Origin: Pseudomonadota bacterium
GTDB lineage: Bacteria > Bdellovibrionota_C > UBA2361 > OMII01
Reading direction: 5' to 3'
Assembly (NCBI GenBank): GCA_026390555.1
Contig: JAPLFS010000030.1
Span: 1 to 56,502, forward strand
Length of the DNA: 56,502 nucleotides
Shown here: positions 1 through 8,907 of the stretch, one piece after another
Numbering within the stretch: the stretch's first letter is position 1
Layout of the letters: the number at the start of each line of letters is the position of its first letter
Position numbers and translations under genes: made by a program
Notes under the pieces: generated by a model
What the model saw: only the letters and a program-made list of their open reading frames with translations
Told to the model about the DNA's origin: nothing
Databases searched by the model: none

Positions 1-123
1 GCTCCGCAAATCGACCCCTGAGGGGTTGTTATCACCCCCACCGCATTGCTGCGCCAGCAGCTTGCGCTGCTGGACGGGCTCCGCAAATCGGCCCCTTAGG
101 GGCTATTGAGTGTCATTACCGTA
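1..123 (-). repeat. Partial family A repeat, cut by window edge
   Basis: Read on the minus strand, 123-78 matches the left half of the complete copy at 15274-15488: GGTAATGACACTCAATAGCC, then a CCCCT/AGGGG palindrome, then ATTTGCGGAGC. A second, shorter match lies at 39-1. A perfect hairpin, CCAGCAGC-TTGC-GCTGCTGG, sits between them at 54-73. The terminal GTAAC/GTTAC ends seen in other copies are not visible, so the element is truncated by the window or degenerate. From 124 to 273 I see only the leader of the next gene. Confidence 0.7.
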
Positions 124-273
124 AGCGCACCTTTATGGCTCCCATCGCCCGAGCTACACCGGCGTTCTATTTATAGCCAGTTGATCATCCGCAATGCGCA
201 GCGAAATGCCTGCGAGAGGAATCTATAGTAAGGGGAGGTCAACTTTTGGCCCCTTCTGTTTGGAACTAGCAGC

Positions 274-1380
274 ATGCACACCGTCGCACTCTTTGGAGCA
301 GGAAAGATCGGAGAGGCCATCTCGGCTCTTCTCGGCTCGTCAGGCCGTTATACCATCAGGGTGTGCGACGGCAGCCTTGCGCGCGCGCAATTGGTTGCCA
401 AGGGCTGGGGTGCCTGCGAAGCGCATCAACTACAGCTCTCAGATCCAGCAGCTCTAAAGCAGCTTCTTAGTGGGTGCTCTCTTGTAATCAGCGCGCTTCC
501 ATTCTCCTGCAATAAAACGGTTGCACAGGCCGCTGCCGATCTCGGTATTCATTACGCCGACCTGACCGAGGACGTTGATGCCTCGCACTTTATCGCCAAG
601 TTATCGACTAATTCCAACTCATGCTTTATCCCACAATGTGGAATAGCACCCGGTTTTATCAGTATTGCTGCTGCGCACCTCGCTAAGCTCTTCGATACCC
701 TCGACACCCTGAAGATGCGGGTCGGAGCGCTTCCGATCTATCCAACCAATCGCCTTAAATACAACCTGACCTGGTCAACCGACGGACTTATTAACGAGTA
801 CTGCAATCCATGCGAGGTAATTCAGGATGGAAAGATGCTCATGGTTCCGCCCCTTGAGGGATACGAACACTTCTCACTCGATGGAGATGAGTACGAGACC
901 TTTCACACATCAGGGGGGCTTGGCACCCTCTGCCAAACCTTAAACGGGAAGGTGCGCGAGCTTAACTATAAAACCATTCGCTATCCTGGACACCGAGATC
1001 TGATGGCGTTTCTCCTAGAGGATCTGAGATTTCATGACGACCGCGACACTTTGAAAAAAATTCTGGAACGAAGCCTTTCAACCACCACTCAGGACAAGTG
1101 TATGATCCTAGTAGAGGCAACCGGCATGGATGGTGGTCGATTCCGCCAGAAGACCTATGCCAGCACCGTCTACAACCAGAGCATCGCCGGACGACACTTC
1201 GGCGCGATCCAAGCGACCACCGCTGCTGGCATCTGTGGTGTAATAGATCTCTTACTGGAGGGGCGCTTTAAAGGAAGAACTGGCCTAATCAAAGCCGAAG
1301 ATATCTCCCTAACAGATTTTCTTAATAATGAATTCGGAAAGATCTTCCGCGACGATAAAGCTTTACAGGGGATCTCCTAA
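274..1380 (+). CDS. Lysine 6-dehydrogenase / saccharopine dehydrogenase-family oxidoreductase
   Basis: This 368-residue protein opens with a Rossmann dinucleotide motif (GAGKIG, residues 8-13), followed by the saccharopine dehydrogenase NAD(P)-binding domain. The C-terminal domain has motifs I associate with L-lysine 6-dehydrogenase: PQCGIAPGFISIA, ETFHTSGGLGTL and LNYKTIRYPGH. Enzymes of this type oxidise the epsilon-amino group of lysine to give aminoadipate semialdehyde, which cyclises to piperideine-6-carboxylate. Related family members act on saccharopine or carboxynorspermidine, so the substrate is inferred. It converges on an ornithine aminotransferase 11 bp away. A shared role in basic amino-acid catabolism is plausible, but the two genes are not in one operon. 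No strong ribosome-binding site precedes the ATG. Confidence 0.8.
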   Translation: MHTVALFGAGKIGEAISALLGSSGRYTIRVCDGSLARAQLVAKGWGACEAHQLQLSDPAALKQLLSGCSLVISALPFSCNKTVAQAAADLGIHYADLTEDVDASHFIAKLSTNSNSCFIPQCGIAPGFISIAAAHLAKLFDTLDTLKMRVGALPIYPTNRLKYNLTWSTDGLINEYCNPCEVIQDGKMLMVPPLEGYEHFSLDGDEYETFHTSGGLGTLCQTLNGKVRELNYKTIRYPGHRDLMAFLLEDLRFHDDRDTLKKILERSLSTTTQDKCMILVEATGMDGGRFRQKTYASTVYNQSIAGRHFGAIQATTAAGICGVIDLLLEGRFKGRTGLIKAEDISLTDFLNNEFGKIFRDDKALQGIS

Positions 1381-1391
1381 ACAACTACCCC

Positions 1392-2588
1392 CTATCCCAA
1401 CACCCTGGCAATCTTGTCCAGCGCAAAATCAAGATCTTGGCGTGAGATTACAAGGGGCGGAGCAAATCTAATGGTCTGTGTGCGGGTATCCTTGCAAAGC
1501 ACCCCTTCGTACTTAAGCTTCTTACAAAAATCCTTCGCAGTACCGTCTGCTGGATTGATATCGATGCCGATCATTAGTCCACGTCCTCGCACCTCTTTTA
1601 TAGTGCGGGAGTTTATAGCTTTGAGTCGCTCGATAAAATAAGCACCCTGCTCTGCTGCATGCTCGTGCGGCTTCTCTTCATTTATAATCGCAATAACCTC
1701 GCGAGCTATCGCGCAGGCAAACGGATTCCCACCAAAGGTGCTGCCGTGAGTTCCAGGGGTAAAGACCTGCATAATGTTGCGGTTGGCTGCGATGCAGGAG
1801 ATCGGGATAATTCCCCCTCCAAGCGACTTGCCGAGGATGTAGATGTCCGGATGAACCTCTTCGTGCTCACACGCAAAAACCTTACCGGTACGGCATAGTC
1901 CAGTTTGAATCTCATCTGCTACCATCAGGACGTTTTTACGGGTACAGATCTCTCGAAGCTGTCGAATAAACCCGTCTGGCGGAATAATAATGCCCCCCTC
2001 TCCAAGGATCGGCTCAAAGATAACTCCCGCCGTGTTCTCGTTTATGGCCTCCTCAACGGCACTCGCATTGCCGTACTCGAGGATCTTAAACCCCCCGGCG
2101 AATGGCCCAAACCCACGCTGGCTATCAACAGAGGAGCTAAAACCAACTATGGTTGTCGTTCGTCCGTGAAAGTTATTTTTAAACACAACTATCTCGGCAT
2201 GGTTCTCTTGTATGCCCTTTACCTCGTAGCCCCACTTACGCACAGCTTTAACAGCGGTCTCGACAGCCTCCGCTCCTGAGTTCATGAGGAGCACCTTATC
2301 CATGCCGCACAGCTGCGCCAACTCCTTACAGAGATGGGCTACTGGCTCGGCATAAAAGGCGCGGCTGACAAGGGTTAGTGTATCAAGCTGTTGATGCGCC
2401 ACCTTTGTAATGCGCGCATTACAGTGCCCAAAGTTAATTGCGCTATAGGCACTTAATAGATCGATGTAACGCTTACCATCAACATCCTCAACCCAGGCCC
2501 CATTACCGGATCTTATCACTACCTCAATCGGGGCATAGTTCTGCGCCGAGTAGGTTTCAGTCATCTCAATTAGCTCTTTGTAATACAT
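1392..2588 (-). CDS. rocD: Ornithine aminotransferase (PLP-dependent)
   Basis: This class-III aminotransferase moves the delta-amino group of ornithine to 2-oxoglutarate, giving glutamate semialdehyde/pyrroline-5-carboxylate and glutamate. The 398-residue length is normal for the family. Visible family blocks are SAYSAINFGHCN near residue 47, MNSGAEAVETAVK for the cofactor phosphate, NNFHGRTTT, and VADEIQTGLCRTG with the Asp contacting the PLP ring nitrogen. The Schiff-base lysine is K254 in ILGKSLGGG. The N-terminal ETYSAQNY is typical of ornithine rather than acetylornithine aminotransferases. A second possible start is the Met at residue 9. The gene lies 19 bp downstream of asnS on the same strand and may be co-transcribed with it. 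Confidence 0.9.
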   Translation of the reverse strand: MYYKELIEMTETYSAQNYAPIEVVIRSGNGAWVEDVDGKRYIDLLSAYSAINFGHCNARITKVAHQQLDTLTLVSRAFYAEPVAHLCKELAQLCGMDKVLLMNSGAEAVETAVKAVRKWGYEVKGIQENHAEIVVFKNNFHGRTTTIVGFSSSVDSQRGFGPFAGGFKILEYGNASAVEEAINENTAGVIFEPILGEGGIIIPPDGFIRQLREICTRKNVLMVADEIQTGLCRTGKVFACEHEEVHPDIYILGKSLGGGIIPISCIAANRNIMQVFTPGTHGSTFGGNPFACAIAREVIAIINEEKPHEHAAEQGAYFIERLKAINSRTIKEVRGRGLMIGIDINPADGTAKDFCKKLKYEGVLCKDTRTQTIRFAPPLVISRQDLDFALDKIARVLG

Positions 2589-2607
2589 AGCAATCGTTAC
2601 TGCTTAT

Positions 2608-4005
2608 TTAAAACTTCGCAAATCCTGGATAACGTGGGAACGGAATTACATCACGGACATTCTGCATCCCGGTGATGTACATTAGGAGTCGTTCAAAACC
2701 CAATCCGAAACCAGAGTGTGGCACCGTTCCGAATTTTCTTAGATCTAGGTACCACCAATACGATGCCTCATCGAGCCCCATAGCACGTATCTTGTGCAGC
2801 AACACATCGTGTCGCTCCTCCCTCTGCGAGCCTCCAATGATCTCTCCTAGCCGCGGTACAAGCACATCCATGGCACGCACGGTTTTTTCATCCTGATTGA
2901 GGCGCATGTAGAAGGCCTTTATATCCTTGGGATAGTTCGCAACTATAACTGGCCCCCGCACATGCTCGTCTGTTAGGAAACGCTCGTGCTCAGACTGCAG
3001 GTCTATGCCCCACGAAACTGGATACTCAAAAACCTTGCCACTGCCCTGAAGAATAGATATAGCTTCGGTATAGTCAATTATAGCAAATTTTGATTCCGAT
3101 ACAGTCTGAAGATTTTCAATGTGTCCAGGTTGCACCCACTCCTGGCTCGCCAGAAACTCGATCTCACTTGAGCACGTTGCTAGCGTCTGTTGAATCACGC
3201 TCTGCACGAACTCCTGTGCAAGCGCCATGTTGTCCTCTAGCTCATAGAAAGCCATCTCAGGCTCAATCATCCAGAACTCAGCGAGGTGGCGCGTTGTATT
3301 TGAATTTTCAGCGCGAAAGGTCGGTCCAAATGTATAGATCCTTGAGAGGCCGGTCGCGCACACCTCACCCTCAAGTTGTCCCGATACGGTCAGGCTCGCT
3401 GGCTCTTTAAAGAAATCCTGTGCGTAATCAACCTTGCCGTTTAATATCGGAGGAGCGCTTGGATCGAGCGTTGTAACGCGAAACATCTCGCCCGCCCCTT
3501 CGCAATCCGCAGTGCTGATAATAGGGGCGTTAATGTAAAAGAATCCGCGCTCCTGAAAGAATTTATGAACTGCAAAGGCTGCCGCAGACCTAACGCGCAG
3601 CACCGCACCTATAGTAGCTGTGCGTGGACGGAGGTGCAGCACCTCGCGCAGAAATTCAAGGGAGTGCTGCTTTTTTTGTAGTGGAAATTGCTCTGGGTCA
3701 GACTCGCCGATTAACTGCAGGGATTCGACCTGGAACTCGTACTTCTGGCCCTTGGCTGGAGAGAGTATTAACTGCCCTGAAACACGAATTGAAGCTCCGG
3801 TCGAGAGCTTGGCAGCAACCTCCTGGTATCCAGCGAGGTTCGGATCTATAACGAGCTGCAAGTTTCCAACAGAGGTGCCGTCAGACAGCTCTATAAACGA
3901 GACCCTCTTCGACTGGCGGTGGGTCTTTATCCAGCCACCTAACTCCAGCGCGCCCACTGGGATACGATCCTCAAGGATCTCTCGAACAGCTATTAACCTT
4001 GCCAT
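2608..4005 (-). CDS. asnS: Asparaginyl-tRNA synthetase
   Basis: This class-IIb aminoacyl-tRNA synthetase charges tRNA-Asn. The N-terminal OB-fold anticodon-binding domain (residues ~1-105) contains GWIKTHRQSKRVSFIELSDG. The catalytic core carries motif 2 (FGPTFRAENSNTTRHLAEFW) and motif 3 (GFGLGFERLLMYITG). The C-terminus NVRDVIPFPRYPG is diagnostic of AsnRS against AspRS. I chose the ATG at 4005 (465 residues) over one five codons upstream, because AGGA lies about 8 nt before it and ARLIAVREIL is the usual N-terminus. It lies just downstream of tRNA-Pro on the same strand. Confidence 0.96.
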   Translation of the reverse strand: MARLIAVREILEDRIPVGALELGGWIKTHRQSKRVSFIELSDGTSVGNLQLVIDPNLAGYQEVAAKLSTGASIRVSGQLILSPAKGQKYEFQVESLQLIGESDPEQFPLQKKQHSLEFLREVLHLRPRTATIGAVLRVRSAAAFAVHKFFQERGFFYINAPIISTADCEGAGEMFRVTTLDPSAPPILNGKVDYAQDFFKEPASLTVSGQLEGEVCATGLSRIYTFGPTFRAENSNTTRHLAEFWMIEPEMAFYELEDNMALAQEFVQSVIQQTLATCSSEIEFLASQEWVQPGHIENLQTVSESKFAIIDYTEAISILQGSGKVFEYPVSWGIDLQSEHERFLTDEHVRGPVIVANYPKDIKAFYMRLNQDEKTVRAMDVLVPRLGEIIGGSQREERHDVLLHKIRAMGLDEASYWWYLDLRKFGTVPHSGFGLGFERLLMYITGMQNVRDVIPFPRYPGFAKF

Positions 4006-4034
4006 ATAGAATCCTGACAATATGGAAAAAAGAA

Positions 4035-4109
4035 TCGGGGTGACAAGATTCGAACTTGCGACCCCTAGTTCCCAAAACTAGTGCTCTAGCCGGGCTGAGC
4101 TACACCCCG
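4035..4109 (-). tRNA. tRNA-Pro (anticodon UGG)
   Basis: The minus strand folds as a standard cloverleaf. The acceptor stem is CGGGGTG/CACCCCG with discriminator A, the D-arm starts TAGCTCAG, and the anticodon stem is CTAGT/ACTAG with loop TTTGGGA (anticodon TGG). The T-arm contains GTTCGAATC. The 3' CCA is not encoded. A T-rich run (TTCTTTTTTCC) follows directly and may help termination. asnS begins about 30 bp further on. Confidence 0.97.
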
Positions 4110-4257
4110 ATACGTCTTTCCATTAGATTAGATTATATGCTCTTACGTTTAGAATCAAGTTACTATTGTGGTATTTAGGGGGTTTACGAAACATCCTGGG
4201 CTGAACTTCGATTATCACACCAATCTATTACGTTCATTATCAGCCTGCAAAAGCACC

Positions 4258-4830
4258 ATGACACCAAAAAGCCTGGGCATCACCCTAACCTGCTTCGCCA
4301 TCCTGTTGATTGGCTACCTCTTACAACAGCCTGAGCCGCCGATAACCGCGGTACAAAAAAGAGCTCCGGGCAAGCGATCAGAGCTAAAAAAAGCCGTGAA
4401 CAGCGAGAAACAGGCCCCCGAGATCGAGCACGCCGCAGTCAAGCCTCCCCGACCACCCCTGCGACCGCCCATCCAGCCACAAAATACGAAGGAGCTGCGC
4501 GATCCCTTCCAGCCAAATCGTTATCGATCATTAAACCAGAACACCTCCACACTGCCTGCCCTTGAGCGCCTTGAACTCTCAGAGCTACGACTCGTTGCGA
4601 TCATAAAAGATATTGAGGGGGTGAGTGCGGCGTCGGTCGAGAATAGCTCTGGACTCGGATTTATGATTAGAGAGGGCACTAAGATCGGCCCACGGGGCGG
4701 ATACGTTAAACATATCGGTCGTGATATAGTCACCGTTCTTGAGCCGGTCAGTCCTCAAGATCCTTTATCAAGAGAGATAAAGGAGCATCAACTAGCTCTT
4801 CGTTCAGTCGCAGTCTCTCCCCTACCGTAA
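4258..4830 (+). CDS. PilP-like type IV pilus assembly protein
   Basis: The 190-residue product has one N-terminal membrane segment (residues ~6-22), a Pro/Lys-rich linker, and a C-terminal domain with the PilP pattern. That pattern is an LRDPFQP entry motif, then LELSELRLVAIIK, then GLGFMIREGTKIGPRGGYV and a closing beta-strand region. In type IV pilus systems PilP links the PilN/O inner-membrane complex to the PilQ secretin. Here the expected pilMNOQ partners are absent, so the assignment rests on domain pattern alone. A GspC-type protein is the main alternative. A GTG start at 4168 would add 30 residues before the membrane segment; I prefer the ATG. The 3' end overlaps comM tail-to-tail by 9 bp. 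Confidence 0.65.
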   Translation: MTPKSLGITLTCFAILLIGYLLQQPEPPITAVQKRAPGKRSELKKAVNSEKQAPEIEHAAVKPPRPPLRPPIQPQNTKELRDPFQPNRYRSLNQNTSTLPALERLELSELRLVAIIKDIEGVSAASVENSSGLGFMIREGTKIGPRGGYVKHIGRDIVTVLEPVSPQDPLSREIKEHQLALRSVAVSPLP

Positions 4831-6411
4831 CCCTCGGACCGGCTCTTGTGAACGTCCGACCGGCTGATCATGCGAGCGCACAAATGCGCCACCCTCATGA
4901 ATGATATTGCTCAGTCTATCTAGGGAGCGATAAGAGACCGCCTCAGCCACTATCTCCTCATTTAACTCATCCTGCTCGATCAGATCTGCTATGGTAATAG
5001 CAACCCGCAACACGCGGGTGTAACCACGTGCACTCATTCCCAAACGCTTCATCGCCTCACCTAGGAGCGCTCGTGCCCCTTGAGTTATCCTTGTCTGCGT
5101 ACGCAGCGTCGCATCGTGCACCTCGCTGTTAAGGACCCCATTGCGTGCTATCTGCCTATCGCGAGCAGCAAATACCGCTGCTGGTGCGATCGCTTGGCTG
5201 CGCATCTGTCTCGCATCTGTCCAGACAAGATCGTCAACATCAACCGCTTCAAGCTCTACGTGCAGATCAATTCGGTCCAAAATGGGCTGCGATAGCTTAG
5301 CTAAATAATCCCGGATAGCGCGATGCGAGCACCGGCACCCCCCAGCCTTTGTACCGAACCGTCCGCATGGACAGGGATTCATCGCGGCTATTAGCTGAAA
5401 TCGGGCTGGATAATTAATAGACGCTTTGGCGCGCGCCACCTGGACCCACCCCGTTTCAAGAGGGGAACGCATCGCCTCAACCGTGCTACGCTTAAACTCA
5501 GGAAACTCATCTAGGAAGAGCACTCCACGGTGCGCCAAGCTAACCTCCCCAGGCCGTGGCATACCTCCCCCACCGATCAAGCCCGCATCGCTTATAATAT
5601 AGTGTGGCGAGCGAAAGGGGCGCAGGCCAGAGAGCACCGGCGCCGTGGCCTGTCCAGCGATGCTATGAATTCTAAGCACCTCCAGCAGCTCGTTCGGATT
5701 CAGGGGCGGGAGAAGCGACGAGAGTCGCTCGGCCAACATACTCTTGCCACACCCTGGGGGTCCAATCATAAGGAGGTTGTGGTTTCCCGCTGCCGCGATC
5801 GCCAGAGCTCGTTTCGCCGCGCCCTGCCCAAGCACATCATCTAGGGTTTTTACTGCAACCTGAGCCTCAAAGGGCGCACGCACCTTATAGCATGGCTCTT
5901 CATCCCCCTTAAGGATTCGGATTGCCTGCGCCAGAGATCGTACCCCAATAACCTTAATCCCACCTACAACCGCCGCCTCTCCACTATTTTCTTCAGGCAC
6001 AATAATACAAGAAATTCCCGACTGAACCGCCGCAAGCGCGTGCGCCGTTACACCCGGACTCCTCTTGACCTCTCCAGTAAGGGAGAGCTCCCCAACTATA
6101 GCAACATTTTCTAAAGCCCCTTGTGGAAGGGCTCCGAACGCCCTCGCCAACGCCAATGCAATTGGAAGATCGAACGCCGCGCTCTCCTTCTTAATCTCTG
6201 CTGGGGCGAGGTTTACCAGAATAATTCCGGGGGGATTGAAGCCGGCGTGTTCAAGCGCCGTAAGGATACGCTCTCGGGATTCCCTCACAGCCGCCCCTCC
6301 AAGCCCAAGGATAGTGAATCTGGGAGGAGCCCCATCTCTAACGTGAACCTCCACCTCAACCGGAACGGCGTCTAGACCTACGATACAACTTGAATGTGCA
6401 CTAGCGAACAT
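4822..6411 (-). CDS. comM: ComM/YifB-family Mg-chelatase-like AAA+ ATPase
   Basis: ComM is a hexameric helicase that promotes branch migration when transforming DNA is integrated by homologous recombination. The 529-residue protein has an N-terminal Lon-protease-like domain (residues ~1-180, with GLGGAAVRESRERI). It also has an AAA+ module with Walker A GPPGCGKS (217-224) and Walker B VLFLDEF (D301, E302). The cysteine-rich insert MNPCPCGRFG...CRC is typical of this family, and the C-terminal helical domain includes ARGYTRVLRVAITIADL. The length matches bacterial ComM (about 500). It is probably monocistronic, and its presence suggests, but does not prove, natural competence. Confidence 0.93.
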   Translation of the reverse strand: MFASAHSSCIVGLDAVPVEVEVHVRDGAPPRFTILGLGGAAVRESRERILTALEHAGFNPPGIILVNLAPAEIKKESAAFDLPIALALARAFGALPQGALENVAIVGELSLTGEVKRSPGVTAHALAAVQSGISCIIVPEENSGEAAVVGGIKVIGVRSLAQAIRILKGDEEPCYKVRAPFEAQVAVKTLDDVLGQGAAKRALAIAAAGNHNLLMIGPPGCGKSMLAERLSSLLPPLNPNELLEVLRIHSIAGQATAPVLSGLRPFRSPHYIISDAGLIGGGGMPRPGEVSLAHRGVLFLDEFPEFKRSTVEAMRSPLETGWVQVARAKASINYPARFQLIAAMNPCPCGRFGTKAGGCRCSHRAIRDYLAKLSQPILDRIDLHVELEAVDVDDLVWTDARQMRSQAIAPAAVFAARDRQIARNGVLNSEVHDATLRTQTRITQGARALLGEAMKRLGMSARGYTRVLRVAITIADLIEQDELNEEIVAEAVSYRSLDRLSNIIHEGGAFVRSHDQPVGRSQEPVRGLR

Positions 6412-6582
6412 ATCCTCTCTATTCGAAGTATTGTCTAAGTTGTTGCGCCACGAGAAACAAACACAGTCCCTAACATGAGAATAGCTACGGTACGGCTTGT
6501 GCTACCTTTACGGGACACCCCCAACCGGGGCTCTGTATTAGTTAGTTAGAGCCTTATTGCGGCAATATTTTCCACGAGTTGC

Positions 6583-7344
6583 ATGGCATCTGAGATAGAA
6601 AGTAACGATTCCATTAGTGAGATCTGGCAGAGAATTCCCCCTGAGGAGCGGCTTGAGGTGCTGGCCTCTGCCCAGGCCAGGGGGATCCAGGCCTCCCTTT
6701 TACTACTTATTATGACGGGCAGCGCTGCCCTTGGTCTACGCGTGCCATGGGTCTTTTTCGGCAGCTTTCTGCTGCTTCCATTTGTATTCCAGATCGCAAC
6801 GGCAAAGGCCTGGCACATCCTTAAACCACGCTCGATGCTTGAGTACATTACAGCTCGCTCGACCGCTCGAATCTATGCTTCATTTGCACAGGCCAGAGAT
6901 CTCGATCTGAGCATTATCTTGCGGGGTGAGCTTGAACCGGTGAGCTCAGCCGAGACTATTGAGGGCCCTCTAGATGCAACCCTTGAGAGCCCTAGCCCAG
7001 TACCGGTCTGGGTTTCTCTCTTTCCGGACACTATGGTGATCGCCTCAGAGAGCCCTAGCGGAGCTATCCTTGAACTATCACATTCGATCCTCAATAACTT
7101 TACGATCTCAGCCGAGGGCTTCGATCTCTCTGAAGGGGGTACTAGGCGACTTATCATTGAGATCGAGGGGCACCCAGGCAAGATCTCTAAATGGCACCTT
7201 ACAGGCCCCCATCCATCTGCGTTGCTGGCGTGTGAGAGACGGGCACACGGTTTTATTGCAAAGCATAAAAAAACCGTAGATGCGAAGGGGCTTACACACC
7301 AACGGAAAACAGCACCTCTTGGTCTTAGCGCGGCGCTAGCGTAA
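6583..7344 (+). CDS. Hypothetical membrane protein
   Basis: This 253-residue protein is not recognised. It has an acidic N-terminus (SISEIWQRIPPEERLEVL, residues 10-27), two close hydrophobic segments (about 37-51 and 54-74) that could form a membrane hairpin, and a soluble C-terminal region of about 170 residues with beta-rich character. The region 6412-6582 upstream, between divergent comM and this gene, should hold both promoters. I see no clear ribosome-binding site. The AMIN-domain gene follows on the same strand after about 100 bp. Confidence 0.6.
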   Translation: MASEIESNDSISEIWQRIPPEERLEVLASAQARGIQASLLLLIMTGSAALGLRVPWVFFGSFLLLPFVFQIATAKAWHILKPRSMLEYITARSTARIYASFAQARDLDLSIILRGELEPVSSAETIEGPLDATLESPSPVPVWVSLFPDTMVIASESPSGAILELSHSILNNFTISAEGFDLSEGGTRRLIIEIEGHPGKISKWHLTGPHPSALLACERRAHGFIAKHKKTVDAKGLTHQRKTAPLGLSAALA

Positions 7345-7446
7345 CGGCGTTTCCATAAAAAAGATGCCCTATACCGTTACTAAGAAGCCTTTTTAGACAT
7401 CCTAACTTCAGGCTATAATTTGCCAATTCTTAGGCGTATTCTATTT

Positions 7447-8652
7447 ATGAAATTATTCAGCGATTTATTTAAGAGAACAAGCTCTTTTGTACGAACCACC
7501 GCAGCTGTGCTGCTCTGCACAATTGCGCCCCTAAGTTTTATTGTACTTATCAACTCCGCTCAGGCTGAGCGCCAACTTACAGGTGCAACAACCCTCTCCT
7601 CCAAAGATCGTGTCAGCATTATCCTCGATCGCGAACGGGCCGATGATGGTACCTACGTCGTTCTTAAGGTCGTACTTCCCAAGGATGTTAAGATAGATGC
7701 CTTTATGCTCCCTAGCCCGCCCAGGATCGTGCTCGATCTGGATGGTGCTAGCGTAAGAAAAAGCGAGACATTTTTGGCCCCTACTAACGGGATCGTTAAG
7801 CAGGTACGACTCGGATCGCACCCGGGCAAGTTACGAATAGTAGTCGATCTACTGCGGGCCGAGGCTCCAAAGTATGACTGGAAGGCAGGCAAGCGTCAGG
7901 TGATCCTGCGCATGCTAGAGGAGGCAGCTGAGTCAGTGCCTGCTCCTATTGCACCATTAGTTCAAGCCTTATCTCAAATCGAACAATCTGAGGCCCTACC
8001 CGCCAAAGACTCCGGAGCTCTAGATAGCTTAGCAGTTTTACCGCAACTCCCTGCGGGGGCTGATGTCGCTAGCGCTCCATCAGAAACACTTGGTTTAACC
8101 GAGCAGATAGCTACTATTGAGACGCCTGCGTCAGATAAAAAAGTCTCTGAACTAACTGCTCCAAAACAGGATGAGGTCGTACTTGAAAAAGAGGTGCTAC
8201 CTGAGCCAATTAAGGAGCAAGCTCTGGATCTAGGCGGCGCGAAGCCTGTGGTAGATAGTAAAGCTGCCGCTTCTAACCTTGCTGCAATAGAGAAAAACGC
8301 CGCTGCTCCGCAAGCTCCAGCTGCAGCCATAAAGATAATCGGCTACCGCTTCGAGTACATGGAGCCGAACAAAACCCCGGTACTTAAGATCTCCCTTAAT
8401 TCAGACAAGGCCAAAGCACAGATCAGTAAGGTCGATGGCATGACCTATAAGATAGTTATTCCAACCAGCAAGCTTGCCAACGAGGATCTAGTTTTGCCGC
8501 AATTTCCACCCGCAGATTTTGTCGGGTTTATTATGGTTGTAACTGAGGAGGTGTCGGACTCGGTTGAAATTACCGTTAGCGTTGAGGAGGGCACCTCAAT
8601 TACAACCCTTGTACGGGGTGATGAAATCTGGGTGCAGCCCCCCGGCGTATAG
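7447..8652 (+). CDS. Exported protein with two AMIN-like domains
   Basis: The 401-residue product starts with a basic region and a long hydrophobic stretch ending in NSAQA-ER (residues 36-42), consistent with a signal peptide. An AMIN domain follows (~67-157: LPSPPRIVLDLDGA, then KQVRLGSHPGKLRIVVDLL). Next come a Pro/Ala/Glu-rich linker of about 130 residues and a second, more divergent AMIN-like region (~300-401, ending GDEIWVQPPGV). AMIN domains bind peptidoglycan and target proteins such as AmiC and PilQ to the envelope. No amidase or secretin domain is present, so this looks like a stand-alone periplasmic cell-wall-binding protein. The start was set at the ATG nearest the signal peptide. 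Confidence 0.75.
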   Translation: MKLFSDLFKRTSSFVRTTAAVLLCTIAPLSFIVLINSAQAERQLTGATTLSSKDRVSIILDRERADDGTYVVLKVVLPKDVKIDAFMLPSPPRIVLDLDGASVRKSETFLAPTNGIVKQVRLGSHPGKLRIVVDLLRAEAPKYDWKAGKRQVILRMLEEAAESVPAPIAPLVQALSQIEQSEALPAKDSGALDSLAVLPQLPAGADVASAPSETLGLTEQIATIETPASDKKVSELTAPKQDEVVLEKEVLPEPIKEQALDLGGAKPVVDSKAAASNLAAIEKNAAAPQAPAAAIKIIGYRFEYMEPNKTPVLKISLNSDKAKAQISKVDGMTYKIVIPTSKLANEDLVLPQFPPADFVGFIMVVTEEVSDSVEITVSVEEGTSITTLVRGDEIWVQPPGV

Positions 8653-8700
8653 CGTATCGATGCTCGTAAAGGGTAGCCTCCCTTTGTTCTAAAGGGTATC

Positions 8701-8907
8701 GTAACTATTCATCCAATCAGATACGTGTACGTTAGTCCCTATCAAGGGGCGAGTTTGCGGAGCAAACTGGGGTGAAAACAATAACTATTCACCCCTAAAA
8801 TAAGCGTCCCCGATCAGGGAACGTCAAGAAAGGTGGTGTCCTTAGGGCCGATCGCAAGATCGAATCCTTTTAACTCTCGACAAGTTGATACTGGGGTGAA
8901 TAGTTAC
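8701..8907 (+). repeat. Family A structured repeat (AT subtype) abutting an omega-amidase gene
   Basis: The element runs from GTAACTATTCA (8701-8711) to GTGAATAGTTAC. An inner unit at 8782-8906 is bounded by perfect 14-bp inverted repeats, TAACTATTCACCCC and GGGGTGAATAGTTA. Internal palindromes include TTTGC-GGA-GCAAA and CGTCCCCGATCAGGGAACG. Its layout matches the 15274-15488 copy, but the terminal arms differ by paired changes (AT/AT here, GG/CC there). The right arm ends 1 bp before the ATG of the next gene, and its GGGGTGA is the only Shine-Dalgarno-like sequence for that gene. Confidence 0.75.

Noticed and set aside
8782-8906. Family A units as integron attC sites
   Set aside because: Length (116-125 bp) and TAAC...GTTA ends look similar, but there is no integron integrase, no array of cassettes, and the internal paired boxes of attC are not evident. 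The units also sit before, not after, genes.
8833-8907. Longer N-terminus of the omega-amidase
   Set aside because: The extra 25 codons are encoded by the family A repeat and do not resemble the nitrilase family N-terminus.
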